From Bidens hawaiensis (Eukaryota > Streptophyta > Magnoliopsida > Asterales > Asteraceae): a stretch of DNA of 64,000 nucleotides. The stretch lies in assembly GCA_021521415.1 (NCBI GenBank), contig JAIQDT010006474.1, positions 62,001-126,000 on the forward strand. Reading direction: 5' to 3'. The notes below the pieces were generated by a model that had not been told where the DNA came from, did not search any database, and saw only the letters and a program-made list of their open reading frames with translations. Below, in pieces: positions 11,063 through 23,391 of this stretch. Positions within the stretch are counted from its first letter, which is position 1. Every line of letters begins with the position of its first letter. Position numbers and translations under genes: made by a program.

Positions 11063-12054
11063 AGATGAAGATGCATGACTAATGAGGACAGTACAAGAAA
11101 GAGCTAGGTTGATTCAGACTGCATGTCAAATGTGGCAGGTAATTGATGCACATGCATAGTAGTACAAGTAAGTAATTGATGCACATAGGTCAAGTGAGTG
11201 ATGAAATTTTTACATGTTGAACAAAATTGTACTTTTGTAGAAATGCTTGTTTTTTATTTAAAAACATTTTTTTTCCATGTGTAATCCTTGTAACCTTGTT
11301 CTTATTGTAAGAATTTGAAAGCATTACCATGCCACATGTTGTTTAGGTGAGGTTTTTAAATATCGTAATGCCTTTAATGCCCTTAGAGTTAAATATAATT
11401 ATAGGAGTTAGGACATTCGTATATTAGTTGATTTAAGTTTTGATTTACGAGAATAATTATTTGTTTGATTAAATGGTTGATAAATCTAGTTAATTAAAGA
11501 ACGAACACCTGTTTTGATTAAAGAAAATACAAAACAAGTCGAGCCTGCTCGACTCTATATTTTCAGTCTACTAAGAAGTTGAGTTCGTATTTCACACGTC
11601 TTTTACTCGAGTTGAGGATCGATCAACTGTTCTCTCTTTCTTTTTCAGATTTGATTATTTTTTGGTTTTAGTTTTTTTCTAAGTAAGCATTAAATAACAT
11701 TAACAACAATCTTATATTTTAGTAAAATATAATATACCAAAAGGAATGCATTCTCTATCGTCAAATGTGTCAAAAGCAAATTGTCTATGACGTGAATAGG
11801 TGTAGCGGTTTTCATGTGGGTTGACAATTTTGATTTCATATCTACTTAATTAATATTTTTAATTTGATTCGTATATAAGAAAATCTCATTAACTAATATT
11901 TTGTAGATGGTGCTTTTCACATGGTTTAGAAAATTCATTTTATTGCTCCACTAAATAAATTATTTTAATTTTGTTTTCCATAAGCAAGCTTCACAACTAA
12001 TCTTCAATTTATTATTTAACAAGTGTTTTACCTGACGCGTTGCGTCAGGACAAG
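11063..12054. other. BAHD 3' flank
   Basis: AT-rich sequence with a short repeated phrase, AATTGATGCACAT (about 11141 and 11173). No further gene. It is nearly identical to 47523-48514. Confidence 0.5.
12031..12049. other. Perfect 8-bp hairpin at the duplication edge
   Basis: CCTGACGC-GTT-GCGTCAGG forms a stem with a 3-nt loop, 11 bp before copies A and B diverge. The same hairpin is at 48491-48509. Confidence 0.8.
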
Positions 12055-12256
12055 TTGGTAACTTATTACGAAGACGATTCTAGAATATTTTCATTATTAA
12101 AAATCATCTTTTTGTTGTTGTAGAATAAATATTTCAAATTTATTATTTCCTACGTAAATCACTAAGCTTTTCGCGAGATCCTCATTTGGTAACTTATTAC
12201 GAAGACGATTCTAGAATATTTTCATTATTAAAAATCATCTTTTTGTTGTTGTAGAA
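12055..12256. repeat. 131-bp-spaced direct repeat of 71 bp
   Basis: The segment starting TTGGTAACTTATTACG at 12055-12125 recurs at 12186-12256. The first unit begins within a few bases of the point where copy A stops matching copy B. Confidence 0.85.
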
Positions 12257-12904
12257 ACTGTAAGTGTCAAATTAGGCGAACTACTCTGTCAACCAAATAG
12301 TACGTCTCATGTTTCCAAGATTCCACAAGACTTTTGCATAGATAACAAATAGTTGATACACCATTTAGCTTGGTATTATTCGTTATTTCAACATAAAAAA
12401 ATTCCAGTTAATATTGTAACCGAATCCTCCCATATTCCATAAAATCTTCATGATAATACTTCTCAACAAGAATAGCTTGTCAAAATTCGTAAATCCAAAT
12501 ATATGTGTCATGAAGCGTGGATATGAATAACCTATTAAATTCAAATTATATGAATTAAGCATCACGAATATGCATGCTATTAGACACAATTACGAAGTTA
12601 GTCCCTGACGTTTTTTTAAAGTAACAAGATTGGGTACTAAGATTTAAATGTTGCAGGTTCGGGTAATAAGCTAATTTTGTAACAATGTTAGATACTAACT
12701 TTAACTTTCGTTAAAAGTTAACGGAATTTGTGTCAACTCGTCATTGTAACGCTTGTGTGAGGCAACAGGTCTCTCCAAAATTAGGAAGTGCGTTGCCTAA
12801 CACACAAGAAAGTCGTCGTTCAAAAATAAAAATAAAAGAAAATGAAAAAAATCCCAAAGAGATTTTTCACCTTTGTCCCTCCTTTTCAACTAATTCCTCA
12901 AATA
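12257..12904. other. Intergenic, no gene seen
   Basis: AT-rich sequence. It contains a phrase at about 12600-12730 of the kind common in plant repeats (TTAGTCCCTGACG). No gene was identified. Confidence 0.35.
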
Positions 12905-13078
12905 TCCACCCCTAAACACTTGATCCGAGTAAAAGAAAGCTAACAAGTATTTTCCAGAGTTCGTTAAACGCAAACACATGACATCAAACTAGACGCGGGA
13001 GCATATTGAAAACCAATATACTCACCATACCACCTAAATTTGCGGCGGCCAATTTATCTGAGGTTATAATATAATATG

Positions 13079-13116
<38 letters not shown>

Positions 13117-13118
13117 TA
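13079..13118. repeat. (TTA)n microsatellite
   Basis: About 40 bp of TTA repeats between the two parts of the left inverted-repeat region. Confidence 0.95.
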
Positions 13119-13880
13119 TTTAGCTCAATTTTTTTTTCTCTTGTAACTTTTAACATAAAGTTCTACAAAATATCAAATATACTGTTGAGACGTGTGTAAT
13201 TTTATTTATGGGATGATGTAAACATTATTTAAAATCGAGTCGCGTCAAATTTAAATTGAAAGGTTTCATATAAATTGGACCTAGCTTGGTTTTAAATAAA
13301 ATTAATATCGTAAGGTACGTCTCAACAATATATTTAAAATTTTGTTTAACTTTATACATTCAAAGTTAAAAAAACAAACAAAATAAGTGTTAAAATTAAT
13401 TATAATAATAAGATATTAAATGAAACTTCAAATAAATGAACGCCACTTTAGGATTTTGGGAAATGACGCGGTGACTAAACAACAACAGAGACGCATAGTT
13501 TGAGATGCAATATTTTAGGCGTGATGTATGGTTTGTCTTTGCTATTGGGCTCTGCTATAGATACACCATTAACAAATATTTGACACCAGGCTGCATACGA
13601 AGCGTATGCTGACATACGCCGCGTATGGAATAATAACTTAAGTTAGTCAAATCAACGAAGACATACGAATCATACAGAAAACTATACGAGTCATATACTA
13701 TAAAAACTATACGAGCCATATTCTTTTGTATACAGTTCGTATCCTCCGTTGTATATGGAGGACGAGACATATAACATTTCATATGAAGCATACAAATCTA
13801 ACATAACCATATGAACTATATAAGAAAGAATACAAATCGTATGCATGTAGTTTTTTGAAAAATCATGAAAATTAATCAAT

Positions 13881-15521
13881 ATGAACTGTATAAGAAATAA
13901 TACAAAATATATGGAAGGTCATAGATTTGCAAAGAGGCTGAACCCTGTACAAAAAGTTTTGGTTAAGGATCTGACAAACCAGAACGTGGATCCCCAAAAC
14001 ATTATATCAATAATGAGAAAACAAGACCTTCGTTGTGCGTCTACGGTAAAAAACGTATACAACGAACAACAAAGGCAACGAGTATCCCTCCACGGTAATA
14101 AGTCTCTGATGCAGGTTCTTTTCACACTCATGGCTAATGCTGGTTACCTTCAAGAGCATGAGGTAAATGAATCCACTCACAAGTTGGAAGGCTATTCATC
14201 GTGCATGAATTATCGTTCCCGATTTGGCATGCATTCCCGCATATGTTGCTCATAGATTCAACATACAAGACAAATAGGTACGGTTTGCCATTTGTTGAGA
14301 TTGTAGGTGTAACTTCTACCCGTAAAACCTTTTATGTAGCTTTCGCTTTTGTAAGTGACGAAATAGAAGATAGTTACACGTGGGTCTTAAGCCAACTAAA
14401 AAGGACGCTGGACAAGTGTATGCAGCCACGTGTCATAGTAACAGGCAAGAAGTATGCTATGATTAATGCATGTCAACGGAAATTCTCAGACGCTGAAATG
14501 TTAATGTGTCAATTTCACATATATCAAAATATTACCAAGCACTACAAGTAAAGTTTTCCATTAGAAGAAGACTGGGAGGTCTTCCTTCGTAAGTGGAGTG
14601 TATTACTCAATTCTCCCACCAAGGAGTCGTGCATTTACCATTTCCAGCGACTTGAAGAAAAGTACTTTTCAAGCCACCCAAGTAAGACTTAATTCTATAC
14701 ACCGTGTTGTTTTACGTGATACTGTCAATTGAGGCGTGACCAATTGTGTTTACAAGTACATGTATGATACATGGTTAAAGCTTAGAAAAGAAAAATTTGT
14801 GTCTACATGGTGCGATAAGCATCTCAATTTTGGTAATCATACAGCCAACCGAGTGGAAAGTCAACATTCTTTGTTAAGGAGACATTTGAGAAACTCCAAA
14901 TCTACTCTAAAAAAGTTTCCGATAATCATTGATCGCATGGTGAAGTTGCAAGTCGCTAATATAAAATCAACATTTGAACATAGCCAAATCATTTTCCATA
15001 ATCACCATAAGCGTCCAATCTTTAGTATATTGCTACAAAAGATTTCTAGAGATGCTTCAGATTTAACAATAACAGAAGTTGGTCGAGTAAATGTTTTGCA
15101 TGGGAGACCATGTGGTTGTTTGAAACGGTCGGGTGGGGGTCTGTCGTGCGATTGTTTCATAAATGATTGTATGAATAACTGTGTACCAATTCCCCTACAT
15201 TTCGTAAATGTGTTATGGATGAAGCTTGATCTTGGTCCGTCAGTTGCTCCACGAGATAAAGATACATGCATTGATGATGCACTCGACATATTGAAGTAGT
15301 GATATAACGTTCTCCCCAAAGTCCAGCTAAAGATTTGGATGAATAATATAAGAGCCCTGTGGAACCACGGTGAAACGGTCATCGAAGAGCCAGAACGAAC
15401 ACTCGTGGTCGACCTACAAAGGCACTACAAAAGAAGGAGTAATATCTTGCAAAACATGGTTCGTTTGTGGTCCCCGATGAGCCCCAATTCACAGTTCATA
15501 TGTGAACACACAAGATATTGA
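13881..15521 (+). pseudogene. MULE transposase, frameshifted
   Basis: Three consecutive frames (13881-14255, 14201-14551, 14736-15299) read as one Mutator-like transposase. First comes an N-terminal region. Then the catalytic MULE domain phrase LLIDSTYKTNRYGLPF is followed by VEIVGVTST and CQFHIYQNI. The last frame holds NRVESQHSLLRRHL and a SWIM-like Cys cluster (GRPCGCLKRSGGGLSCDCF). Host FAR1-type proteins share this fold, but the facing terminal repeats favour a transposon. A shift near 14210-14255 and stops at about 14551, 14690 and 15298 break it. Any function would therefore need another copy. Confidence 0.7.
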
Positions 15522-15771
15522 TGACATTCAATATCCCGTAAGACACGGTTCGTATGTGACCACACATGATATTGATGACATTCAAGATCATGTAAGGCAC
15601 AATTCATACGTGAACACACATGATACTGATTACATTCAAGATCTTGCAAGGCACGGTTCATACGTGAACACACATGATACTGCTTATATTCAAAATCCTA
15701 TAAGGCATAGTTCATTCGTGAACACACATGATACATATTACATTCAAGATTCTGCAAGGCACAATTCTTTC
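15494..15771 (+). repeat. 54-bp tandem repeat encoding an 18-residue unit, five copies
   Basis: The repeat sits just downstream of the transposase. Its open frame (15502-16008) reads YVNTHDTDYIQDLARHGS-like units five times with conserved His, Asp, Ile and Arg positions. The repeat length is a multiple of three and the frame stays open, so it may once have been a coding C-terminal extension. Confidence 0.75.
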
Positions 15772-16285
15772 ACGCACATGGGTTTATCTTCTTCTCTATG
15801 GGATCAAGGGGTGATTTACAAAGTCCATACAAGTATTACTCGGATGCTGGTGGCCCTAGTGCATTCGGGTATGAAGAGGCTTGTACACAAAGTGTCAAAT
15901 CCCGACCAAAGGCGGCGAAACATGCTGGGGTGCAACGGATTGCACAAAACACAAGACACTATTAAAGTGACAATATTTAATCAACTCATTTATTTCATAA
16001 ATCAATAAACAATCACATAACTTGTTCATACAAAACAAATTGAATACAAGTAAACATATATATATATATATATTATTAGTTTTGCTAATATCCTAATAGG
16101 CTTGATGACGTTTTCTTCACAATCCCAAATCAATCTAACCTGTAACATTTCATAAAATAAAGTTTATCGACACAAATGTTGGTGAACAATTCATAAGTTT
16201 GAGCATATAAGTATATAGTAAGAAAAAGCCACAATCTTCTATACGAAACAATAAATAATAGCAATAATTTGGATAAAAAGATAAA

Positions 16286-16425
16286 ATCGCTAATAGAATT
16301 ACGTTAACGACACCTAGCTATAAGGGGATGCCAAATAGTCTAGGATTTTATAGTTATCGTTAATAGAATTACGTTAACGACACCTTGCTATAAGGGGTTG
16401 CCAAATAGACTAGGATTTATAGTTC
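16286..16425. repeat. 70-bp tandem duplication
   Basis: The unit containing GAATTACGTTAACGACACC and CCAAATAG occurs twice, 70 bp apart, with a few substitutions. Confidence 0.85.
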
Positions 16426-17709
16426 CACCAACCAAAAGCGATAAACACATATGCATATAATCATGTAAGCATAGAACACCAAATCGAGCAATTATTTAAG
16501 TAAAGTATACAATAAAGTTTGTGGTTTAAGACTCAAGTATAAAGCATTTAGTTTGAATAAGTATGAAACGTCACCCCCAAAACAAAAGATGGAAAACGGA
16601 GTATGAAAGTACTCACATTCAAGTTACAAACTTGATCGGTAAAATAACGAGAAACCGGAAGGATGAGGTTTAACGGAAAAGTTTAGGTGAAAGGAAGTCT
16701 TGTATTTAAAAGGTTGTCTTGAAAGTCTTTAAATAAAATAAACGTTGAAAAATGTAAACAATTAAAGTTCAAGGTTTAAAATGTAACTATTTAATAATTT
16801 ATAATAATAACCATTTAAAATGTAAGTTTGCTCGAAACCGGGTTAAAGTATCTAACCTTAATAATTACTCAACCTATGTTAAGTAATAAGGTGGGTAAAA
16901 TTCAAGAATGCAAGTCCCTTTGGAATAAAGATACTAAAACGGGTTTTAACGAGTATTTCGGGTTGTTGGTTCGGGTCTTGATAATTGGTCAAACTCAATT
17001 CAACTTTCCAAAATAATGAATGTTATGAGATAACTCAATAAAACTTAAAAAGACTTAACCAAGTATGTAGTTCTATTGTTTTAGAACTAACAACGTATGT
17101 TAACCGAGTGTTCGGTTTTGTCGGTCCAAACTTTGTTATAAGATCAAGTTGAATCCAACATTTCCAAGTACTTAAGAAAATAATTAAAATCATTTTGTAA
17201 ACTATTTTTAAAGAAATATACAAGTCTTGATAGCTAAAAACACACTTGTGTGTCTTAAGCGAGTAAAAATCGGTTTAGTTCGGTTTGGTTCGGTTTCCAT
17301 CTCACGATAAGTTCATAGATGGTTTCCACATGTCCAAACATCAAAGAGCTTGTATAATAATGTAAATAGGAAAATACTTAAGTTTTACAACCAAAAAGTT
17401 AACAATAAAGTCTTTAAACAAAAGTTCGGTTTTCGGTTCGGATCTTAGTTCGGGTTAAGACAAAGGTAAGATTTTACAAACCCATAACCATAGAACTCAT
17501 AAAAATGATTTTAGAAACTTAAATCTAACATTAAACATGTTTAAACAATTATTTAACAAAAACTAGTAAACAAAGTTCGGTTTACGGTTTGGAGCTAGCT
17601 ACGGTTAAACAGTGGTTAGACTCTTCAAACCCATAACCATGGAACTTGTAAATATGACAAACAAACTAAAATGAGCTGAAGTTAAGCATGGTTAGTATGT
17701 ATAAACAAG

Positions 17710-17791
<82 letters not shown>
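17710..17791. repeat. (TA)n microsatellite
   Basis: About 82 bp of pure TA. Confidence 0.97.
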
Positions 17792-17793
<2 letters not shown>

Positions 17794-18528
17794 AGGACAC
17801 GAAGTCCTCCATGAAGCCTTGCCTTACGAGGTCCGAAACCTCACCGATCGAGACTAGAGAAGTAACTACCAAAGGTAACAAGGGGTGTATATTATATATA
17901 TATGTTGCACAACCATAAACAAGTATTAATAAGACTACATAAGCTAATTAAAATGAAAGGTTTAACTCAGTTTGACTTTTGGTAGTCAAACCTTCAAGAA
18001 CATTAAGAAAATAACCTTAAGATCTTTGTATTTGAGATAGATTTTGGAGTTGTAGCAGGGAAAAAATGAAGAAAATGGTGGTGTATATATAAAGTAATGT
18101 TGGTGGTTAAATATGGGTGTGAGTTACAAGAGTTTTCATGCAAAATGGATCAAAACAAAACACAAAACAACAAAAATCCAAAGTTGTTGATCTAATGGCC
18201 ATCGCGCCATGTGATGGGGCTTGGCCACCCCCATCGCACCATGCTAAGGCTTGGTGACAAATTTTTCCAAATTTTTAAAAATGGTAGATTTGGTCCCTAA
18301 AGTTCGTTTTCGATGTAATTTGAGCGTTTTAAAGGCGTTTTCGAATCCGTAAAAGAGGTTTTTCAAATTGAACAAGTGGGAATGATTTAGTAACATAAAA
18401 TCCAATATTTTATATATTTGAAAATGTTCGGGATATAAATCGGGTCGGTTTACAACATAAAAACAAATACAAGATAACCCGAAATTGACGAATGTCACAC
18501 AAAGTTCATTTGGCCACAATCAGGATAA

Positions 18529-18684
18529 TACGACTGTAGTGATGATGTTGGTGATGACGCTAGGGATGATGATGCTAGTGGTGTTGGTGTTGGTGATAAT
18601 GATGATAGAGGTGCCGGTGATGATGATGATTTTGGTTATGATGATAGTTTTGGTGATGGTAATGACGAGGATCATGGTTTATGA
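18529..18684 (+). other. Asp/Gly-rich acidic reading frame, possible exon remnant
   Basis: A GAT/GGT-rich run reads as alternating Asp and Gly (for example DDVGDDARDDDASG) and ends in TGA at 18682-18684. There is no ATG and an in-frame stop lies just upstream, so it can only be coding as a spliced last exon. It lies inside the MULE, but its relation to the transposase is unknown. Simple-sequence expansion is an equally good explanation. Confidence 0.3.
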
Positions 18685-19189
18685 TAATGCCTAGTATGAT
18701 AAATGCACAATTTAGTTATATGGTTTATCTTTTAAAGTTGACGCACGTAAACGTTATCTTTTTTGTTGTATGTGTGGATTCTAGTAATTTGGATGGATGT
18801 AGTAGTAATTCTCTTTTCCAACTATGTTGGGATTTGATGTATGTTGGTATTTATATTTTTATGTATTTGTTATACAACTATATGAGCTTAGTACTTAGGA
18901 ATGTTCATAGTTTCGTGTTTTTTTAGGTCAAACTTGTGCTAAACAGTTAGTAGCGGTTTTTGGTAGTTGAAACCGAACTGAAGTAACTCAAAACACACGA
19001 TGAAAATCATAGCCGAACAAATTTAATAAAGCTTGTGGAACAATTACAATAACTATGTATTATCAAAAACCAAATATTATAAAATAAAATATATTAAAAT
19101 TATGCGTCCGGTAACAAGTAGAAATGAAAGTGAGAAGTGATATATGAATGTAGATTTTGTTACAGAAAGAGTGTGTTTTTTTCTAAAGC
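18685..19189. other. No gene seen
   Basis: AT-rich sequence before the right inverted-repeat region. Confidence 0.35.
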
Positions 19190-19720
19190 TAAAATCAAGT
19201 TTTATAGTTGTAAATTAAGTATGCAAATCGTATAAAATAGCATATGATTCGTATAACGTTCACATGTTCTCTAACGCCTCGTAAAATGTCATATTATCTA
19301 ATTTACACAAGAGTGGGAGTACGACTAGTATACAATTTAGACGATTCACATGTTATATTATATGAACTGTATCATTTCTATACGAGACGTTTATTAATTT
19401 TAAACAAAATTTTTCATACGACTCGTACGCATTTCATATTATTCGTATTTTTGTTTATACAAGCTATATGAACCATATAACATTACATACAAAGCGTATG
19501 ATGTCTGAAAAAATATTTTAGCATACAGGTTGTATGCTGAGCATACGACCTATATGCTGAATGGTGTGTAATTAAGCCTACTTAACAGGCATAAATGGTG
19601 TGTGAGTAAAATTTGCCAATTAGGCGTCGCGTCTTTGGTGCTACGGGTCTGGGTTCAACAGACTCTGGAAAATAGTCGCCAGGTTTTATCTTTTACTCAG
19701 ACCGAGTGTTTAGAGGTGGA

Positions 19721-20580
19721 CGTTTAAAAAAAAGAAAATTGTTTTGATTTTTGTTCAGAATGACAACCTGTACACAATAAGTTAATAAAAATGGTTAGTA
19801 GCAATAACTATAGAATTCACTCTGTGGTTGTGCTGATTTCAGGACCTACGTGCGCTGACCGTACACATTCCACCATTGTTGTCGTCTTATTTCGTTGTGC
19901 TTCTGAATTCTGATAAATTATTTAAGGTGCATGTGATGGACTGATGGAGGAGATGAGGGACAGAGATCAATACAATTGAATTATTTAAGTTGCTTGTATA
20001 GTTCTTGTATCAAGATGTGTATATGAAGTGCCTTATGTACATTAAAATCATACTTTCTTTTCAAAGCAGCAAAACTACTGACCCCGAAATCATCCTGACA
20101 ATTAGATCGTTATTCTGTCAAGTGAACAAAACGTGATGACTTAGCTCATCCATCAACGAATAAAACCATAACTAGAAAAATTACGTGACTCAACCTAAAA
20201 CAAAATGTTTTAGACATGACCCAAACCCACAATATCAAAAAAAAAAAAAAAAAAAGTCATGGTACTCCCTTTGACCCAATTGGAATTTGGTTATTTAAAC
20301 TACACTGTTACGATCACTTAGGCTATCTATAGTGGGCGTGAGTTAGGGGTGAAAAGGGGCGAATTTGGGCGCGAACACCCCCCCCCCACAATATGTGGGC
20401 GATTTGGGGCGGGGGCGGGGTTTAATTATCGCCTAGAGGATATGAAGGTTATTATTATTATATTATATATTATTATTATATTACTATTGTATATATATGT
20501 ATATATGTTGTGTGTGTGATATATATATATATATATGTATATGTATGTGTTGTGTGTGTGTGTATATATGTATGTATATG
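19721..20580. other. Spacer between the MULE and duplication copy B
   Basis: No gene. Holds an A18-type run (about 20237-20254), a GC-rich patch with a C10-type run at 20381-20391, and TA/TG microsatellites (20450-20580) that end exactly where copy B begins. Confidence 0.5.
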
Positions 20581-22991
20581 TACACGCATGGGGTTAACGA
20601 GATACGACCCGAGTAACGATAAGCCCATTAGAGGTATACAAGTTGGGAAAACCCATTGGGTGACATAAACGAAACTCGATCTTCGGGTTTGTTATTGTAC
20701 TTAGAAAGTTCAATGGTTTCTAAATATAATTCGGTTAAGAATTATGAATTGTTTATTTCAGAATCCTTTTATGTACAGGATTGCATGGTGTTTAAACTCG
20801 GGTGGTACGAGTCATGTATGCAAGGATCTATATGGTTTGAAGAATTTGAACCGGTTGAAGACTTGTATTTACTTGTAGAAAACATTTGTTTTGGATTATA
20901 TGTTGTATATTTTAAGGGTTAAAAAGAACCACTTGTCTAAGTTGTTTTAAATTTATTTTATCTCAACATAGAACCTTTGTTGGATTTGGATATTTGTGTA
21001 TTGGAGTATTTAAACTAAATATTAATGTTCTATTTGTTATTGAATCGGTTTGTATGTCATAATCATTCAAAACAGGGTAGACTATGTGTATATATGGTGA
21101 CATGCCAGGTTAGGTCACATGAATTATTTTGGAGTGAAAGAAATATAGAATCTTGAAGGAAAATAGGAAATGATTGATTCCTTTTATCTTACTCGGGTTT
21201 GAGTGATTGATTAGACAAAGAAATTATTATTTTCTAGTATTGATATAAAGGATATGGGGAAGTTAATGTTATCCTAGGTATAATAATTAAAGGAAGTAAT
21301 TATGGTATAGATGATTTAATTTAATTATTGAGAAAGTAATGAAGAAATTCAAACAATTTGATTGTTCTTCGGTTAACACTCCTATATATAGATCCTAATA
21401 TCAAGTTTGTGCCTAATCAAGGTGATTCTATTTCATAATTTGAGTATTCAAAGTTAAATGGATATTTGATGTATTTTATGATTTGCGCAAAGACTAACAT
21501 AGTTTATGTTGTGGGTAATTTGAGCAGATATACTAGTAATTCTAGTGCTCAACACTGGCAAGTTGTAAACAAATTGCTTGACTATAGATATGTATTCTCG
21601 TTTGGAGAATGTTTCATTTCTTAGGTAATTAAGGAATGAATTTGCATAACTTGTCAATGGAATACGAGTTTCTAGCAGTTGTAATAACTGATAAAAGTGG
21701 TTGAATGGCTAAGAAACTGTTATTACAAAATTCCATTGTGGTCAAACCGATATCACCAAAATCTATCAGGTGGGATAGTATTGACTGTGGGTTATAGTCA
21801 AATGTATAATGGCAAGTCTAGACAGTTATATATAATACTATGCAAGGTGTGATATCAGTTTACTTTGTAATATTTGAGTATAGTTTGACTGATGATCTAA
21901 CTAAAAGGTTAGGAAGAGATCTCGTGAACATATCAGTCATGGGGATGGGTTCAAAGTCCATACTTTAATATCCTATGTCAAGACACCCAATTCCCATCTA
22001 ATACAACGTTAGATGTTGAATTCAATGCGGAAAGCTTGTCATAGAGATGTTGGAACACAATATCATAAACATCCCAAGGTTTGTGTTCGGACCGCAAGAT
22101 AAAGTAGGTTGAAGTATAGCTTCTTAATAGTTCATTGATAAATTGCAGTGCGGGTGCGAGAATAATGAACTACCTATAAGAATATGAAGTTTAGCCGCTT
22201 CAAGAAGCTTTGGACTTGAGCTTTGATATATTCTTTGAAGGATTGGGACACAGGCTAGTAAAACATTGTGTCGGGTGGAATTTGGATTTATAAACGTATG
22301 TGTATTTTGCCTTCAAGTATTCAAATGCATAGAAAGGGTTCAATCCATAGGACACCACGATATTCGAATATTTGGATCGTGTAATTTACTAAGGTGAAAA
22401 TTCAATCTGTAGGACATTTTCATTTATGCATATGTTTGCGTTTCTGTGGCGATGGTTAAGTTCATTATGGATATCACTAAAATAGGGGAGGATTGTTGGA
22501 TATTTTAGTGTTATTGGATTAACTTGTCGATTGAGGAAATAACGTTAGGAGATTAAACGAGTTAGGTGACGCGGGAGTGCGGGCTTGTTTAACATTAATG
22601 TTATCTGGGCTTTGTTATTTGGTTTTATACTTGGGCTTAAGTATAATGATAAGTGGGCTTATGATTAATTATTTGGGCTAATGTGAGATGTGGGAATTGA
22701 TTTATAAATGTCGATCTTTTCATTCTCTGGCATTGGACTCGTCAAACGAATATACATAACAAAGAAGACGGTTACTTCTTCTCTGATTATTCATCACATT
22801 CACAGAATCATCAAAATCCAATTCCATGTGCATAAAATCTCTGTCTTATCCGATAAATCATTGCGTGTAACCCGCAAATAGGTTTATCTGAAAGTGATTC
22901 ACGATTCAGAGATTAATCCAGACAATTGTTCAAGAAACTAAGATTGAAATCATGATTACAGGTTTGCATCATTGATCGAATTCATCCTCCA
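20581..22991 (+). mobile_element. 5'-truncated copia element carried by the duplication
   Basis: Begins inside the copia internal region (equivalent to 5995) and ends with the 3' LTR at 22494-22991. The 5' LTR is missing because the duplication breakpoint lies within the element. Confidence 0.85.
22494..22991 (+). repeat. copia 3' LTR, duplicated copy
   Basis: Nearly identical to 7908-8405, with the same purine tract before it. Confidence 0.85.
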
Positions 22992-23342
22992 TGTACGCAA
23001 AAATACAACAAAGATAAACCTTTAGGATAAAATCGACTGTCACTTAATAGTCGTTGTGGCACACAAGAGTATAGCTCTCTTGCGTAACACATGGTGGGAC
23101 GAGGACCTAAGGGAGCTATGGGTTCAAACAGACAACATTTGCACAAGGTTTTAGCTATAATAATTCATTGTCAATATTTACTTAAAAATTATATAAGTGA
23201 GAATTAACTTAGGTCTCCACTAGAAAATCCAAAACTCATACTACTAGATCACAAGTGAACTTTAAAAACAACTTTATTATAACAAATTGAATATAAATTA
23301 GTTCAACTATATTAATTTAAAATACAAAATTGCATTTTTGAC

Positions 23343-23391
<49 letters not shown>

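Larger units (their letters stand above)
5995..12060 (+). repeat. Segmental duplication, copy A (~6.07 kb)
   Basis: Sequence from TACAC at 5995 to GGTA at 12060 recurs at 20581-24632 plus 46484-48520 in the same orientation. Only scattered substitutions and microsatellite length changes separate the copies. It carries the copia internal part, its 3' LTR, the BAHD gene with promoter, and about 1 kb of 3' flank. Copy A is not interrupted. Confidence 0.95.
16009..18528. other. AT-rich interior of the MULE region, no gene seen
   Basis: Contains a 70-bp tandem duplication (16286-16425), imperfectly repeated phrases (AAACCCATAACCAT at about 17479 and 17627) and a long (TA)n tract. No coding exon was recognised. 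Confidence 0.4.
12905..19720 (+). mobile_element. Probable Mutator-like element (MULE) with long imperfect terminal inverted repeats
   Basis: The left end at 12905 (TCCACCCCTAAACACTTG...) aligns with the reverse complement of 19720 leftwards (TCCACCTCTAAACACTCG...). They share GAGTAAAAGA, ATTTTCCAGAGT and AGACGCG over about 100 bp at roughly three-quarters identity. A second block of facing repeats rich in GCATAC/GTATGC lies at 13551-13880 and 19190-19600. A broken MULE transposase sits inside. A 9-bp target duplication was not found, so the outer limits are provisional. Confidence 0.5.

Noticed and set aside
17666..17918. Frames with long Ile-Tyr runs on both strands
   Set aside because: Pure translation of the (TA)n microsatellite.
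18485..18694. Met/Val-rich 69-codon frame
   Set aside because: It is the shifted reading of the GAT/GGT-rich run. The Asp/Gly frame is the more plausible coding one, and even that is uncertain.
20330..20450. GC-rich block starting GGCTATCTATAGTGGGC as a possible MITE
   Set aside because: Only one end-like sequence is visible. The matching opposite end was not found before the microsatellites.
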